The notes under the pieces were generated by a model. The model did no database searches. It saw only the letters and a list, made by a program, of their open reading frames with translations, and was not told the origin of the DNA. The translations under genes were made by a program, and so were the position numbers. A stretch of 64,000 bases of DNA from Bifidobacterium reuteri DSM 23975 (GTDB lineage: Bacteria > Actinomycetota > Actinomycetes > Actinomycetales > Bifidobacteriaceae), in the NCBI RefSeq assembly GCF_000741695.1, contig NZ_JGZK01000002.1, positions 124,001 through 188,000 on the forward strand. Reading direction: 5' to 3'. Positions 1 through 7,593 of the stretch are shown in pieces; positions within the stretch are counted from its first letter, which is position 1, and each line of letters opens with the position of its first letter.

Positions 1-57
1 ATCGTACTACGCGATATGTTTCGGTAGTGCTGTACGTCACAAACCCGTCGGCAAAGA

Positions 58-233
58 GACTACCCCTCAGTCCCGCTCCGCGAGCCAGCTCGTCCCGCAA
101 TTACAGACGCGCCCCGCGCGCAACCTGCTGGCTCGCCTGTCGGCTCGCACGTTGCCTACAGACAGCTCCGCTGTCTGCTTCACGGCAACAGTCCGCCAAG
201 GGGAGCCAAGAATAGCCACGAATCACTGACACA
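58..233. repeat. Fragment of a modular dispersed intergenic repeat
   Basis: This non-coding stretch downstream of the CHAP hydrolase gene is built from the same modules as the elements near 50.7 kb and 63.1 kb. It begins with GACTACCCCTCAG, runs through a GC-rich segment ending CTCGCCTGTCGGCTCGCAC, and then has a hairpin with outer arms GTTGCC (151-156) and GGCAAC (184-189) and inner arms AGACAGC (160-166) and GCTGTCT (170-176). It finishes with a tail reading GGGGAGCCAAG. The first half matches, in reverse complement, the right half of the 50.7-kb element. The hairpin could help end transcripts of the hydrolase gene, but no U-tract follows. Bases 1-57 and 234-266 show nothing recognisable. 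Confidence 0.7.
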
Positions 234-266
234 GGATGCCGGCTCGGTCACATAGCCCTGATGCGC

Positions 267-1607
267 TCAGTGCACGTACCAGTAGGCGCCGGCATTGGAC
301 AGCGTACGCCAACTCACGACGTATTCACCGACCACATTCATCTCGGAGATCGTCACCGTATTGCCGGAAACGGACTCCACCACCGCCACATGGCCGTAAG
401 TGCCGTCGGCACCGGCGACCCCTGGCGGGAAGGACAAGGCCGCACCCACCTGAGGATTGTGGTCGACGCGCAGACCGTAGCCCGGCGCGGTCAGATACCA
501 TTGGCCGCCGTTGCCGAGATATGAAGGGGTCCCGATGCCCATCTGCTTACGACGGTTGTAGGCATACCATGTGCACTGGCCCCCATAGTACGCGTTGCCG
601 TAATCACCATTCGAAGTGCCCTGACCGCCGCTGCTGCCACCCGAGCCACCTCCCGTGGTCGGCGGCACAGTCGAGGACCCGCCACCGCCTGGCTGGGTGG
701 TACCCTGCTGACCATTATTGACCTGACCGGAAGACTGTTGCTGCTCCTTCAGATACTGCTGGTTATAGGAATCAACGCGCGAGGCGAGCAGCACCGTCTG
801 CGCGGCCTGAGCGGCCTGCTGATCCTTCAGCGAGGACACCATGGCGGTCAGCTCGTTGCGGCGCTGCTCACCCTCCACACGCAACTGTTCCAGCGCATTG
901 CGCTCGTTCTGCGCGGTCTCGGCAGCGGTCTGCGCTGACGCGGCCTTCTGATCGGCCTGGGTCTTCAGCGTGGAGATCTGCTTTTCGATGGCGGCCAGCC
1001 GCTCGCCACGATTCTTCGACGTGTTCAGCTCGCTTGCCGCAGAAGATGCCGCATTGGCCTCATTACGGGAGAGCGCGTCACGCGACTGCATCGAGTTCAC
1101 AAAGTCCTGGGTGCTGCTCGCACCGGTCACCACGCTCATCACTTCGGATGCGCTGGAGCCGTGCATGCTTTCCCGTGCCAGTTCGGCGACAGCCGCATGC
1201 GCATCGTCGTAATCCTTACCGGTCTGCGCTATCTGCTGCTCGAGGGTCTCCTTGTCCTTTTGCGCCGCCTCAAGACGCTTGGCGGCGGCATCGGCCTCGT
1301 CCTGGGCCGCGGCGGCATCGGCGTTGGCCTGCGTCACCTTGTTCTGCGCGGCGACGATCTTGTTGTTGGTCAGATCATCCAATTCGACGATCTTATTGGC
1401 GAGCTCACTGTTCACGCCGGCCAACTGGGCCTTGAGCTGCGCCTCGCGCTGCGCCGAAGCCGCGTGCTGGTTCTGCGCATTCACCAGATTCGAATAGGTG
1501 TCCGCGGATGCAGGCTGGGCAGGAGCCACCACCAATCCGGCCACGCAGCACATGCCCGCAGTCAACGCTGCCAGAACGGGCTTCCATGTGTTCGTCGTCT
1601 TATTCAT
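267..1607 (-). CDS. Secreted coiled-coil CHAP-domain peptidoglycan hydrolase, PcsB-like
   Basis: This is a predicted exported murein hydrolase of 446 residues. Residues 1-35 form a signal peptide (basic start, hydrophobic core, cleavage after PASA). About residues 40-290 are rich in Ala, Gln, Glu and Lys and look like a long coiled coil. A Gly/Ser/Thr linker (about 300-340) leads to a C-terminal CHAP domain with the expected Cys in GGQCTWYAY and His in YGHVAVVE. The ATG at 1607 is preferred over an in-frame start 12 codons upstream because AGGAAGG lies just before it. The gene directly follows ftsE-ftsX. In streptococci the PcsB hydrolase has the same coiled-coil plus CHAP architecture and is activated by FtsEX, so a role in daughter-cell separation is inferred. 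Confidence 0.85.
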   Translation of the reverse strand: MNKTTNTWKPVLAALTAGMCCVAGLVVAPAQPASADTYSNLVNAQNQHAASAQREAQLKAQLAGVNSELANKIVELDDLTNNKIVAAQNKVTQANADAAAAQDEADAAAKRLEAAQKDKETLEQQIAQTGKDYDDAHAAVAELARESMHGSSASEVMSVVTGASSTQDFVNSMQSRDALSRNEANAASSAASELNTSKNRGERLAAIEKQISTLKTQADQKAASAQTAAETAQNERNALEQLRVEGEQRRNELTAMVSSLKDQQAAQAAQTVLLASRVDSYNQQYLKEQQQSSGQVNNGQQGTTQPGGGGSSTVPPTTGGGSGGSSGGQGTSNGDYGNAYYGGQCTWYAYNRRKQMGIGTPSYLGNGGQWYLTAPGYGLRVDHNPQVGAALSFPPGVAGADGTYGHVAVVESVSGNTVTISEMNVVGEYVVSWRTLSNAGAYWYVH

Positions 1608-1688
1608 GGACGAAAAATCCTTCCTATCGCCATACAAAAGCACACCATAACATGAGAGTCTGAGAGCCGAACCACTTCCATGCCGGAC

Positions 1689-2612
1689 TTACGCTCTCAG
1701 ATAACGTCTCAGAGACACCGTGGACGCAATCACCGAAAGCAGTACCGCGCCCAGCACCAGGAACGGCGACATCATCAGCACCGTGATCTGGTTCACATAC
1801 GGAATCCAAGTGACCGACTGCGCGAGCCAGCCGGTGATGAACACGCGCACGATCACCGAGAGCATCAGACACGAGAGCACCGAACCAATCAGTGACGCTA
1901 TGGCGCCTTCGAGGATGAACGGCAGCCTAATGGTCCAGTTGGATGCGCCGACGTACCTCATGATCTCGGTCTCCGTACGTCTGGATGCGGCGGACATGCG
2001 GATCGTGGTGCCGGTGAGCAGAATGGCCACGAGCACCATCACGCCTGCAAGCACCGCGGTCACGGCAGTGGCACGGTTGAGCACGGCAAACACCGGATCG
2101 AATATCTGACGCTGGTCGGTGACGTCCTCGACGCCCTCCTTGCCGGACAGCACTTCCGCCACCACCTGGTATTTGGTGGGGTCCTTGAGCTTGAGCCACA
2201 GGGAATCCTGCATATCGTCGGCGGTAAGCGTACGGCCTTGGAATTCGCCGTTCGGATATTGCTTGGTGAAGGTGTTGTCGTAGAAGTCCTGTTTGCTGAC
2301 GTAGTTGATGTTCGCCACCACATCGTTGAGCTCATCGCGGATGGTCTTCTGCAGATCGGTGATCTCCTTGGCGGAAGGGGCTTTGCCCGAAGCGCAGTTG
2401 GCGGATTGGCTGGTACCGTCCGGGCACAGCCAAACCACGACTTCGACCTTGTCATACCAATCGCCCTTGGCCTTGGTGATCTGGGCCTGGGTGAGCACCG
2501 AGGCGCCGATGAACAGGAACGAGATGAATGTGACCAGCGTCAGCGAAAGCAGCATGGCCACATTGCGCCGTAGATTGGTCCATGTTTCCGACAGGATGAA
2601 TTGTGCGCGCAT
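1689..2612 (-). CDS. ftsX: FtsX, cell-division ABC-transporter-like permease
   Basis: FtsX is the membrane half of FtsEX, which couples cytoplasmic ATP hydrolysis to activation of cell-wall hydrolases at the septum. The 307-residue protein has the family layout: a short cytoplasmic N-terminus, one membrane helix (about 20-43), an extracellular domain of about 120 residues, and three further helices in the C-terminal half. The extracellular domain contains a Cys pair (WLCPDG and ANCASG) that could form a disulfide. Its start lies 8 bp after the ftsE stop, so the two are co-transcribed. The gene for a coiled-coil CHAP hydrolase, the likely extracellular partner, follows 81 bp downstream. Confidence 0.95.
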   Translation of the reverse strand: MRAQFILSETWTNLRRNVAMLLSLTLVTFISFLFIGASVLTQAQITKAKGDWYDKVEVVVWLCPDGTSQSANCASGKAPSAKEITDLQKTIRDELNDVVANINYVSKQDFYDNTFTKQYPNGEFQGRTLTADDMQDSLWLKLKDPTKYQVVAEVLSGKEGVEDVTDQRQIFDPVFAVLNRATAVTAVLAGVMVLVAILLTGTTIRMSAASRRTETEIMRYVGASNWTIRLPFILEGAIASLIGSVLSCLMLSVIVRVFITGWLAQSVTWIPYVNQITVLMMSPFLVLGAVLLSVIASTVSLRRYLRA

Positions 2613-2620
2613 GACTCTTG

Positions 2621-3880
2621 CTACTTCCCCTTCTTGGCGTCCGATTCGTCGGTCGGCTCGGCGTCGGTCTTCGATGTGCCTGCGGCGGCCGCGTCGGACG
2701 ATTCTCCATCCGACTGAGCCTCAGCATGCTCAGGATGCTGAGAAGACGTAGGAACCTGCCCGGCAGGTGGAGCCGGAGGCATCGGAGGCTCGGGAGGAGC
2801 CGGCGGCACCGGGTCCCGCGGCGGAGCGAACCGGGAGTCATCGGCGTTCGACGACTCGGCTTCGTCCTTCAACGGGTCGAACGCCTGCGTCTGTTCCAAT
2901 GCGGCCGCCTGCTCGTCCAACGGCAATCCCTTGCCCCAGGTCAGCGTATCCTCGATGGGCGCGAAGGTCTCACCATAACGGCCGGTACGACCGGAATGCA
3001 CCGAACTTGCCAATCGCGCGATGCCCTCGGACTGGCCGGCTCCCGTCTCGATGGTCTTGCTCATGGCCACCGTGTCGATCGCGGACACGGCGACGGACTC
3101 GGCGTCGGATGCGGCGACGACGTGCGACGCCACGTGGATGCGGTTGGCCTTGTCCGAGCGCGCCTCGACTTCGGCGTCCGGGAAGAACAGCGCGGAGTCA
3201 TACGATCCGTGGGCCTCGTCTCGCACGATCTTGCCGTTGTGCAGCTCCACCACGCGCTTGCGCATGGAGTTGACGATCTCCTCATTATGCGTGGCCATCA
3301 CCACCGTCGTGCCGGTGCGGTTGATGGAATCCAGTACCTCCATGATGCCCAGCGATGTTGTGGGATCGAGGTTGCCGGTAGGCTCGTCAGCGAGGAGGAT
3401 CTGCGGATGATTCACATACGCGCGGGCGATGGCCACACGCTGCTGCTCGCCGCCGGACAGCTCATGAGGATAGTTCTTCTCCTTGCCAGTAAGTCCCACC
3501 GTATCCAGCACCTTGGGCACCAGAGACCTGATGGTGGAGCGTCGCGTACCGATCACCTCGAGCGCGAAAGCCACGTTCTCCCAGACGGTTTTGTTATTGA
3601 GCAGTTTGTAATCCTGGAATACGAATCCCAACGAACGACGGTACTGCGGCACCTGACGATTCGAAATGCGACGCAGATCGTTGCCGGCAACGCGAATCTC
3701 GCCGCTGGTGGCCTCCTCCTCACGGAGCAGGAGGCTCAGCAACGTGGTTTTGCCGGAACCGGATGCGCCGACCAGGAACACGAAATCACCACGCTCGATA
3801 TCGAGGTTGATGTTGTCGAGCGCCGGGCGCGTGCCCTTCGGATAGATCTTGGACACCTTGTCCAATGAGATCAAAGCCAT
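2621..3880 (-). CDS. ftsE: FtsE, cell-division ATP-binding protein with long Pro/Ala-rich tail
   Basis: FtsE is the cytoplasmic ATPase of FtsEX. Residues 1 to about 225 form a complete ABC domain: Walker [11 protein letters not shown]-loop, signature LSGGEQQR, Walker [12 protein letters not shown] and the H-loop in MATHNEE. The protein is 419 residues, against about 220-230 for typical FtsE. The extra roughly 190 residues are low-complexity, with acidic and Ala-rich stretches, a Pro-rich run ([16 protein letters not shown]) and a Lys-rich end. The start is supported by AAGGAAA 5-6 nt upstream. It sits between prfB and ftsX in a minus-strand operon. The tail is probably disordered and cytoplasmic; its role is unknown. 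Confidence 0.95.
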   Translation of the reverse strand: MALISLDKVSKIYPKGTRPALDNINLDIERGDFVFLVGASGSGKTTLLSLLLREEEATSGEIRVAGNDLRRISNRQVPQYRRSLGFVFQDYKLLNNKTVWENVAFALEVIGTRRSTIRSLVPKVLDTVGLTGKEKNYPHELSGGEQQRVAIARAYVNHPQILLADEPTGNLDPTTSLGIMEVLDSINRTGTTVVMATHNEEIVNSMRKRVVELHNGKIVRDEAHGSYDSALFFPDAEVEARSDKANRIHVASHVVAASDAESVAVSAIDTVAMSKTIETGAGQSEGIARLASSVHSGRTGRYGETFAPIEDTLTWGKGLPLDEQAAALEQTQAFDPLKDEAESSNADDSRFAPPRDPVPPAPPEPPMPPAPPAGQVPTSSQHPEHAEAQSDGESSDAAAAGTSKTDAEPTDESDAKKGK

Positions 3881-3981
3881 ATTCGTTTCCTTTTATCCAC
3901 GTGCGTATCCACATGTTCGCTGTTGATGGGTTCGAGTCGTCGCGCGACAGGCCGGCAGAGGGCGGGTGTTTGCCTTTACCC

Positions 3982-5106
3982 TTACTCTTCGGTTTCGGCA
4001 GCGCGACGCTGATCATGACGCCAGCGGATGCCTGCCTCGATGAACCCGTTGATGTCGCCATCGAACACGGCCTGCGTCTGGCTGGTCTCGTAACCGGTCC
4101 TCAGATCCTTGACCATCTGGTAGGGATGCAGCACGTAGGAACGCATCTGATCGCCCCAGCTGGCCTTGATGTCGCCCGCGAGCTCCTTCTTCTTCTTGGC
4201 CTCCTCCTCATGGCGAAGCACCAGCAGTCGGGACTGGAGCACGGCCATGGCGGACGCACGGTTCTGAATCTGCGAACGCTCGTCCTGCATGGTCACCACG
4301 ATGCCGGTCGGCAAGTGGGTGATGCGCACAGCGGAATACGTGGTATTCACGCCCTGGCCGCCAGGACCGGAGGAGCAGTAGGTGTCCACGCGGATATCCG
4401 TGTCCGGGATGTCGATGTGGTCGGTCGCTTCGACCAGCGGCACCACTTCCACGGCGGCGAAGCTGGTCTGGCGGCGGCCCTGATTGTCGAACGGGGAGAT
4501 GCGCACCAGTCGATGCGTGCCGCCCTCCACCGAAAGACGGCCATAGGCGTACGGCGCGTCGACCTGGAAAGTGGCGGACTTGATGCCGGCCTCTTCGGCA
4601 TACGACGTGTCCATGACCTTGGCCTTGAAGCCGTTGCGTTCGCAGTAGCGCAGGTACATGCGCAGCAACATCTGCGCGAAATCGGCGGCGTCCACGCCGC
4701 CTGCGCCGGATCGGATGGTCACCACGGCGGAACGTTCGTCGTATTCGCCGTCAAGAAGGGTCTGGATCTCCATCTGGTCGAGATCCTTCTTGATTTCGCC
4801 GATCTCGTGCTGTGCGTCGTCGAGCGAATCCTGGTCCTCCTCCTCGCGGCCGAGTTCCACAAGAGTTTCCACATCGTCGATGCGCTGTCCGGCGGAGGTC
4901 AGGCGCTTGAGCTGGGATTCGGTCGCGGAAAGCTTGCTGGTGACCTTCTGCGCGTTCTCCGGATCGTCCCACAGGCCGGGGGCAGCGGCCTGCTTCTCCA
5001 GTTCCTTGATGTCGGCCTTGAGCCGATCCACGTCCAACGCCTTGGCGATGGAATCATATTTGGCCCTGGCTTCGCCTATTGCTTGGGTAAAGTCGAATTC
5101 TGCCAT
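3982..5106 (-). CDS. prfB: Peptide chain release factor 2
   Basis: RF2 recognises UGA and UAA stop codons and triggers peptide release on the ribosome. The 374-residue protein shows the SPF-type stop-recognition motif in [11 protein letters not shown] and the universal GGQ motif in [13 protein letters not shown]. The N-terminal helical region and length are normal. The reading frame is open from MAEFDFTQ, so there is no in-frame UGA and no programmed +1 frameshift of the kind that autoregulates prfB in many bacteria. GAAGG lies upstream of the ATG. ftsE begins about 100 bp downstream on the same strand, the usual actinobacterial order. Confidence 0.97.
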   Translation of the reverse strand: MAEFDFTQAIGEARAKYDSIAKALDVDRLKADIKELEKQAAAPGLWDDPENAQKVTSKLSATESQLKRLTSAGQRIDDVETLVELGREEEDQDSLDDAQHEIGEIKKDLDQMEIQTLLDGEYDERSAVVTIRSGAGGVDAADFAQMLLRMYLRYCERNGFKAKVMDTSYAEEAGIKSATFQVDAPYAYGRLSVEGGTHRLVRISPFDNQGRRQTSFAAVEVVPLVEATDHIDIPDTDIRVDTYCSSGPGGQGVNTTYSAVRITHLPTGIVVTMQDERSQIQNRASAMAVLQSRLLVLRHEEEAKKKKELAGDIKASWGDQMRSYVLHPYQMVKDLRTGYETSQTQAVFDGDINGFIEAGIRWRHDQRRAAETEE

Positions 5107-5234
5107 CGTTATACCTTCATTGTCTGTTCACGAAAATGTTCTGTTATTAATGACTATCGGCGTCTTTGGACATAAAGGCCATGAGCGAACACCGTTGCAT
5201 CCTGGTGTCGCGTCATGGCCTTGCCCGGGAATCG

Positions 5235-5888
5235 TCACAAATCGAAACCGAGTTCTTCGGCGGCTTCAGTGGGCACCGGGTCGTTGCACCAGTAATCCTC
5301 AAGGTTCTCGTAGGTGGTCAGCGAGCGGATCTCGGCGCGGTCGATGTACAGTTCGCCGCTCAGATGGTCGGTCTCATGCTGGAAGATGCGCGCCGGCCAA
5401 CCGTGCAGCTGTTCCGCGTGATGGTTGCCTTCCTCATCGTCCCATTCGGCGGTGATGTCGAGCCAGCGCTTGCGCACGGCCTGATATCCATCGAAGCTCA
5501 GGCAGCCTTCATAGAAGGATGCGGTCTTCTCCCCCACGGGGGTGTACTTCGGGTTGATGATGACGTGGAACGGGAACTCCGCGATTTCGCGCGGATCGTC
5601 CTCATCATCGCGTACATGGTCCTCGACCACGGCGAGCGCGAGCCCCAATCCGATCTGTGTGGCCGCCAGACCTACGCCCGGAGCCTCGAGCATGGTCGTA
5701 TGCATGGCATCGATGAGCTTGGTGAGCGTGTGCTTGGACAGCTGCCCGGTATAGGCTGCGGTCTGCTGACGCAGCACCGGCTCGCCTGCCTGCACGATGG
5801 GCAGGATACGCTCCTTGCCGCCGGTTTTGATGAGCTGCTCAACGTCACGGTTGAGCGCGATGTCGACTTTCGCGTTTTTCCCGAACAT
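5235..5888 (-). CDS. def: Peptide deformylase
   Basis: This metalloenzyme removes the N-formyl group from nascent proteins. All three family motifs are present in the 217-residue protein: PGVGLAATQIG (motif I, GxGxAAxQ), EGCLS (motif II, metal-binding Cys) and QHETDHLSG (motif III, HExxH). Its ATG overlaps the stop codon of glmM by one base (TAATG), indicating translational coupling to the upstream gene. There is a short N-terminal extension before the canonical core. prfB follows on the same strand after about 130 bp, so a translation-linked transcription unit is possible. Confidence 0.96.
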   Translation of the reverse strand: MFGKNAKVDIALNRDVEQLIKTGGKERILPIVQAGEPVLRQQTAAYTGQLSKHTLTKLIDAMHTTMLEAPGVGLAATQIGLGLALAVVEDHVRDDEDDPREIAEFPFHVIINPKYTPVGEKTASFYEGCLSFDGYQAVRKRWLDITAEWDDEEGNHHAEQLHGWPARIFQHETDHLSGELYIDRAEIRSLTTYENLEDYWCNDPVPTEAAEELGFDL

Positions 5889-7273
5889 TACAGCGCGAGC
5901 TCCTCGGCCACGATCTTGGCCAGACGGGTGCAGACTTCGTCGGCGTAGGCCTGTGTGGCGGCTTCGGCCATCACGCGCACCAGCGGCTCGGTGCCGGAGG
6001 GGCGCAGCAGCACGCGGCCGGAGTCGCCCAGCAGCTCCTCCTCGTGCTTCACCGCGGCCTGGATGCGCGGGTTGGTGGAAGCCGCCATCTTATCCACGTT
6101 CGGCACGTTGATCAGGGTCTGGGGCAGCTGCGGGAAGTCGGCAGCAAGCTCCTTGAGGCTCTTGCCGGACTTGACGACTTCGTTGCACAGGGTCAGTGCG
6201 GTCAGGGTGCCGTCGCCGGTGGTGGCGAACTCGCGGTTGATCACGTGGCCGGACTGTTCACCGCCGAGCGAATAGCCGCCCTTGAGCATCTCCTCAAGCA
6301 CGTAGCGATCACCCACGGAGGTTTCCACGGTCTTGATGCCCATATCCTTCAGGGCAAGCTTCAGACCGAGGTTGCTCATCACCGTGACCACAAGGGTGTC
6401 ATGGTTGAGCTTGCCTTCGCGCTTCTTGGCGCGGGCCAGAATGCCCATGATCTGATCGCCGTTGACCATGTTGCCGTCCTCGTCCACCGCGAGGCAGCGG
6501 TCGGCGTCGCCGTCGAAAGCCACGCCCATCACGGCATCGGTGGCCTTGACCATGGCCTGCAGCTGTTCGGGATGCGTGGACCCGGCATTCTTGTTGATGT
6601 TGTAGCCGTCCGGGGAGGCGTTGATCACGATGACGTCCGCTCCTGCGCGGCGCAACGCTTCGGGGGCCACCACCGAGGTGGCACCGTTGGCGCAATCGGC
6701 CACGATCTTGAGACCCTTGAGCGGCTTCGGCTGGGTCTGGTCGTCGTTGAGAGGGGCGATGGTGGAGACGAGATGGTCGATGTACAGGTTGGTGGCGGTG
6801 GTCTGGTCGTGGCTCACGCGGCCGACACCGGCACCTGTCGGACGCTCCCAGTCCTGGCCGAGCACGGCTTCGATCTCGTCTTCCTTTTCGTCGGGCAGCT
6901 TGAATCCGCCGCGGGCGAAGAACTTGATGCCGTTGTCGGGCATGGGGTTGTGCGAAGCGGAAATCACCGCGCCCATCTCCACGTTGAGCACGGAGGTCAG
7001 ATAGGCGACGCCCGGGGTGGGGATGATGCCGGCGTCGATCACGTCGAAGCCGCCTGCGGACATGCCGGCAGCGAGCGCGGACGCTAGAAAATCACCGGAA
7101 ACACGGGTATCACGTCCCACCAGCGCACGCCGGCGTCCTTCAGGCTGGTCGTCCTGAGTGCCGGCATCACCCAGCACACGCACTGCTGCGTCACCCAGAT
7201 CAAGTGCCAGGCGTGCAGTCAAATCCTTGTTGGCCAATCCGCGAACACCATCGGTTCCAAACATTTTCGGCAT
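5888..7273 (-). CDS. glmM: Phosphoglucosamine mutase
   Basis: GlmM converts glucosamine-6-phosphate to glucosamine-1-phosphate, feeding UDP-GlcNAc and so peptidoglycan synthesis. The 461-residue protein has the start FGTDGVRG, the active-site phosphoserine loop ISASHNPMPDNG, the metal-binding loop DGDADRC and the C-terminal phosphate-binding loop RPSGTEPLVRV. The length is normal. GAAGGA precedes the ATG. It is the first gene of a glmM-def unit joined by a one-base overlap. A 320-bp non-coding stretch separates it from pepN upstream. Confidence 0.97.
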   Translation of the reverse strand: MPKMFGTDGVRGLANKDLTARLALDLGDAAVRVLGDAGTQDDQPEGRRRALVGRDTRVSGDFLASALAAGMSAGGFDVIDAGIIPTPGVAYLTSVLNVEMGAVISASHNPMPDNGIKFFARGGFKLPDEKEDEIEAVLGQDWERPTGAGVGRVSHDQTTATNLYIDHLVSTIAPLNDDQTQPKPLKGLKIVADCANGATSVVAPEALRRAGADVIVINASPDGYNINKNAGSTHPEQLQAMVKATDAVMGVAFDGDADRCLAVDEDGNMVNGDQIMGILARAKKREGKLNHDTLVVTVMSNLGLKLALKDMGIKTVETSVGDRYVLEEMLKGGYSLGGEQSGHVINREFATTGDGTLTALTLCNEVVKSGKSLKELAADFPQLPQTLINVPNVDKMAASTNPRIQAAVKHEEELLGDSGRVLLRPSGTEPLVRVMAEAATQAYADEVCTRLAKIVAEELAL

Positions 7274-7486
7274 ACTATTGCATCCTTCGCTTGAGCGGCC
7301 TCATGCCGTCTCGTCCTATAACGTGCACCATGGTAATCGGGCGACCCCACGAATGCATGCCGTTTTGCACAATACTGCTCAATTCGGTTGCATTTGGCAT
7401 GCGGGGGCCGCGAACGCACTATCCATGAACGCACCGAGGAGCATAGCGCCCCGGCAGAAAGTCTTCATGGGCCGCTTCAAACGCAA

Positions 7487-7527
7487 TTGGCTCCCCTTCC
7501 TCACGCGAAGCCAGGAAAGGGAGCCAA
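7487..7527 (-). terminator. Hairpin downstream of pepN, probable terminator
   Basis: Arms TTGGCTCCCCTTCCT (7487-7501) and AGGAAAGGGAGCCAA (7513-7527) pair over 15 bp with one mismatch and an 11-nt loop. The pepN stop lies 67 bp upstream on the minus strand. On that strand the hairpin is followed by AATTGCGTTTG, a weak U-rich tract. The rest of the 320-bp gap between pepN and glmM (7274-7593) holds the glmM leader and no other recognisable gene. Confidence 0.6.
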
Positions 7528-7593
7528 TCAGATCAGCGCGTATTCCGGCGGCATCTCAATGCCGGAGCGTTGCCGTGTCAGAGTGCCACCGTG

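Noticed and set aside
3982..5106. Programmed frameshift in prfB
   Set aside because: The frame is continuous from the ATG with no in-frame UGA near the start.
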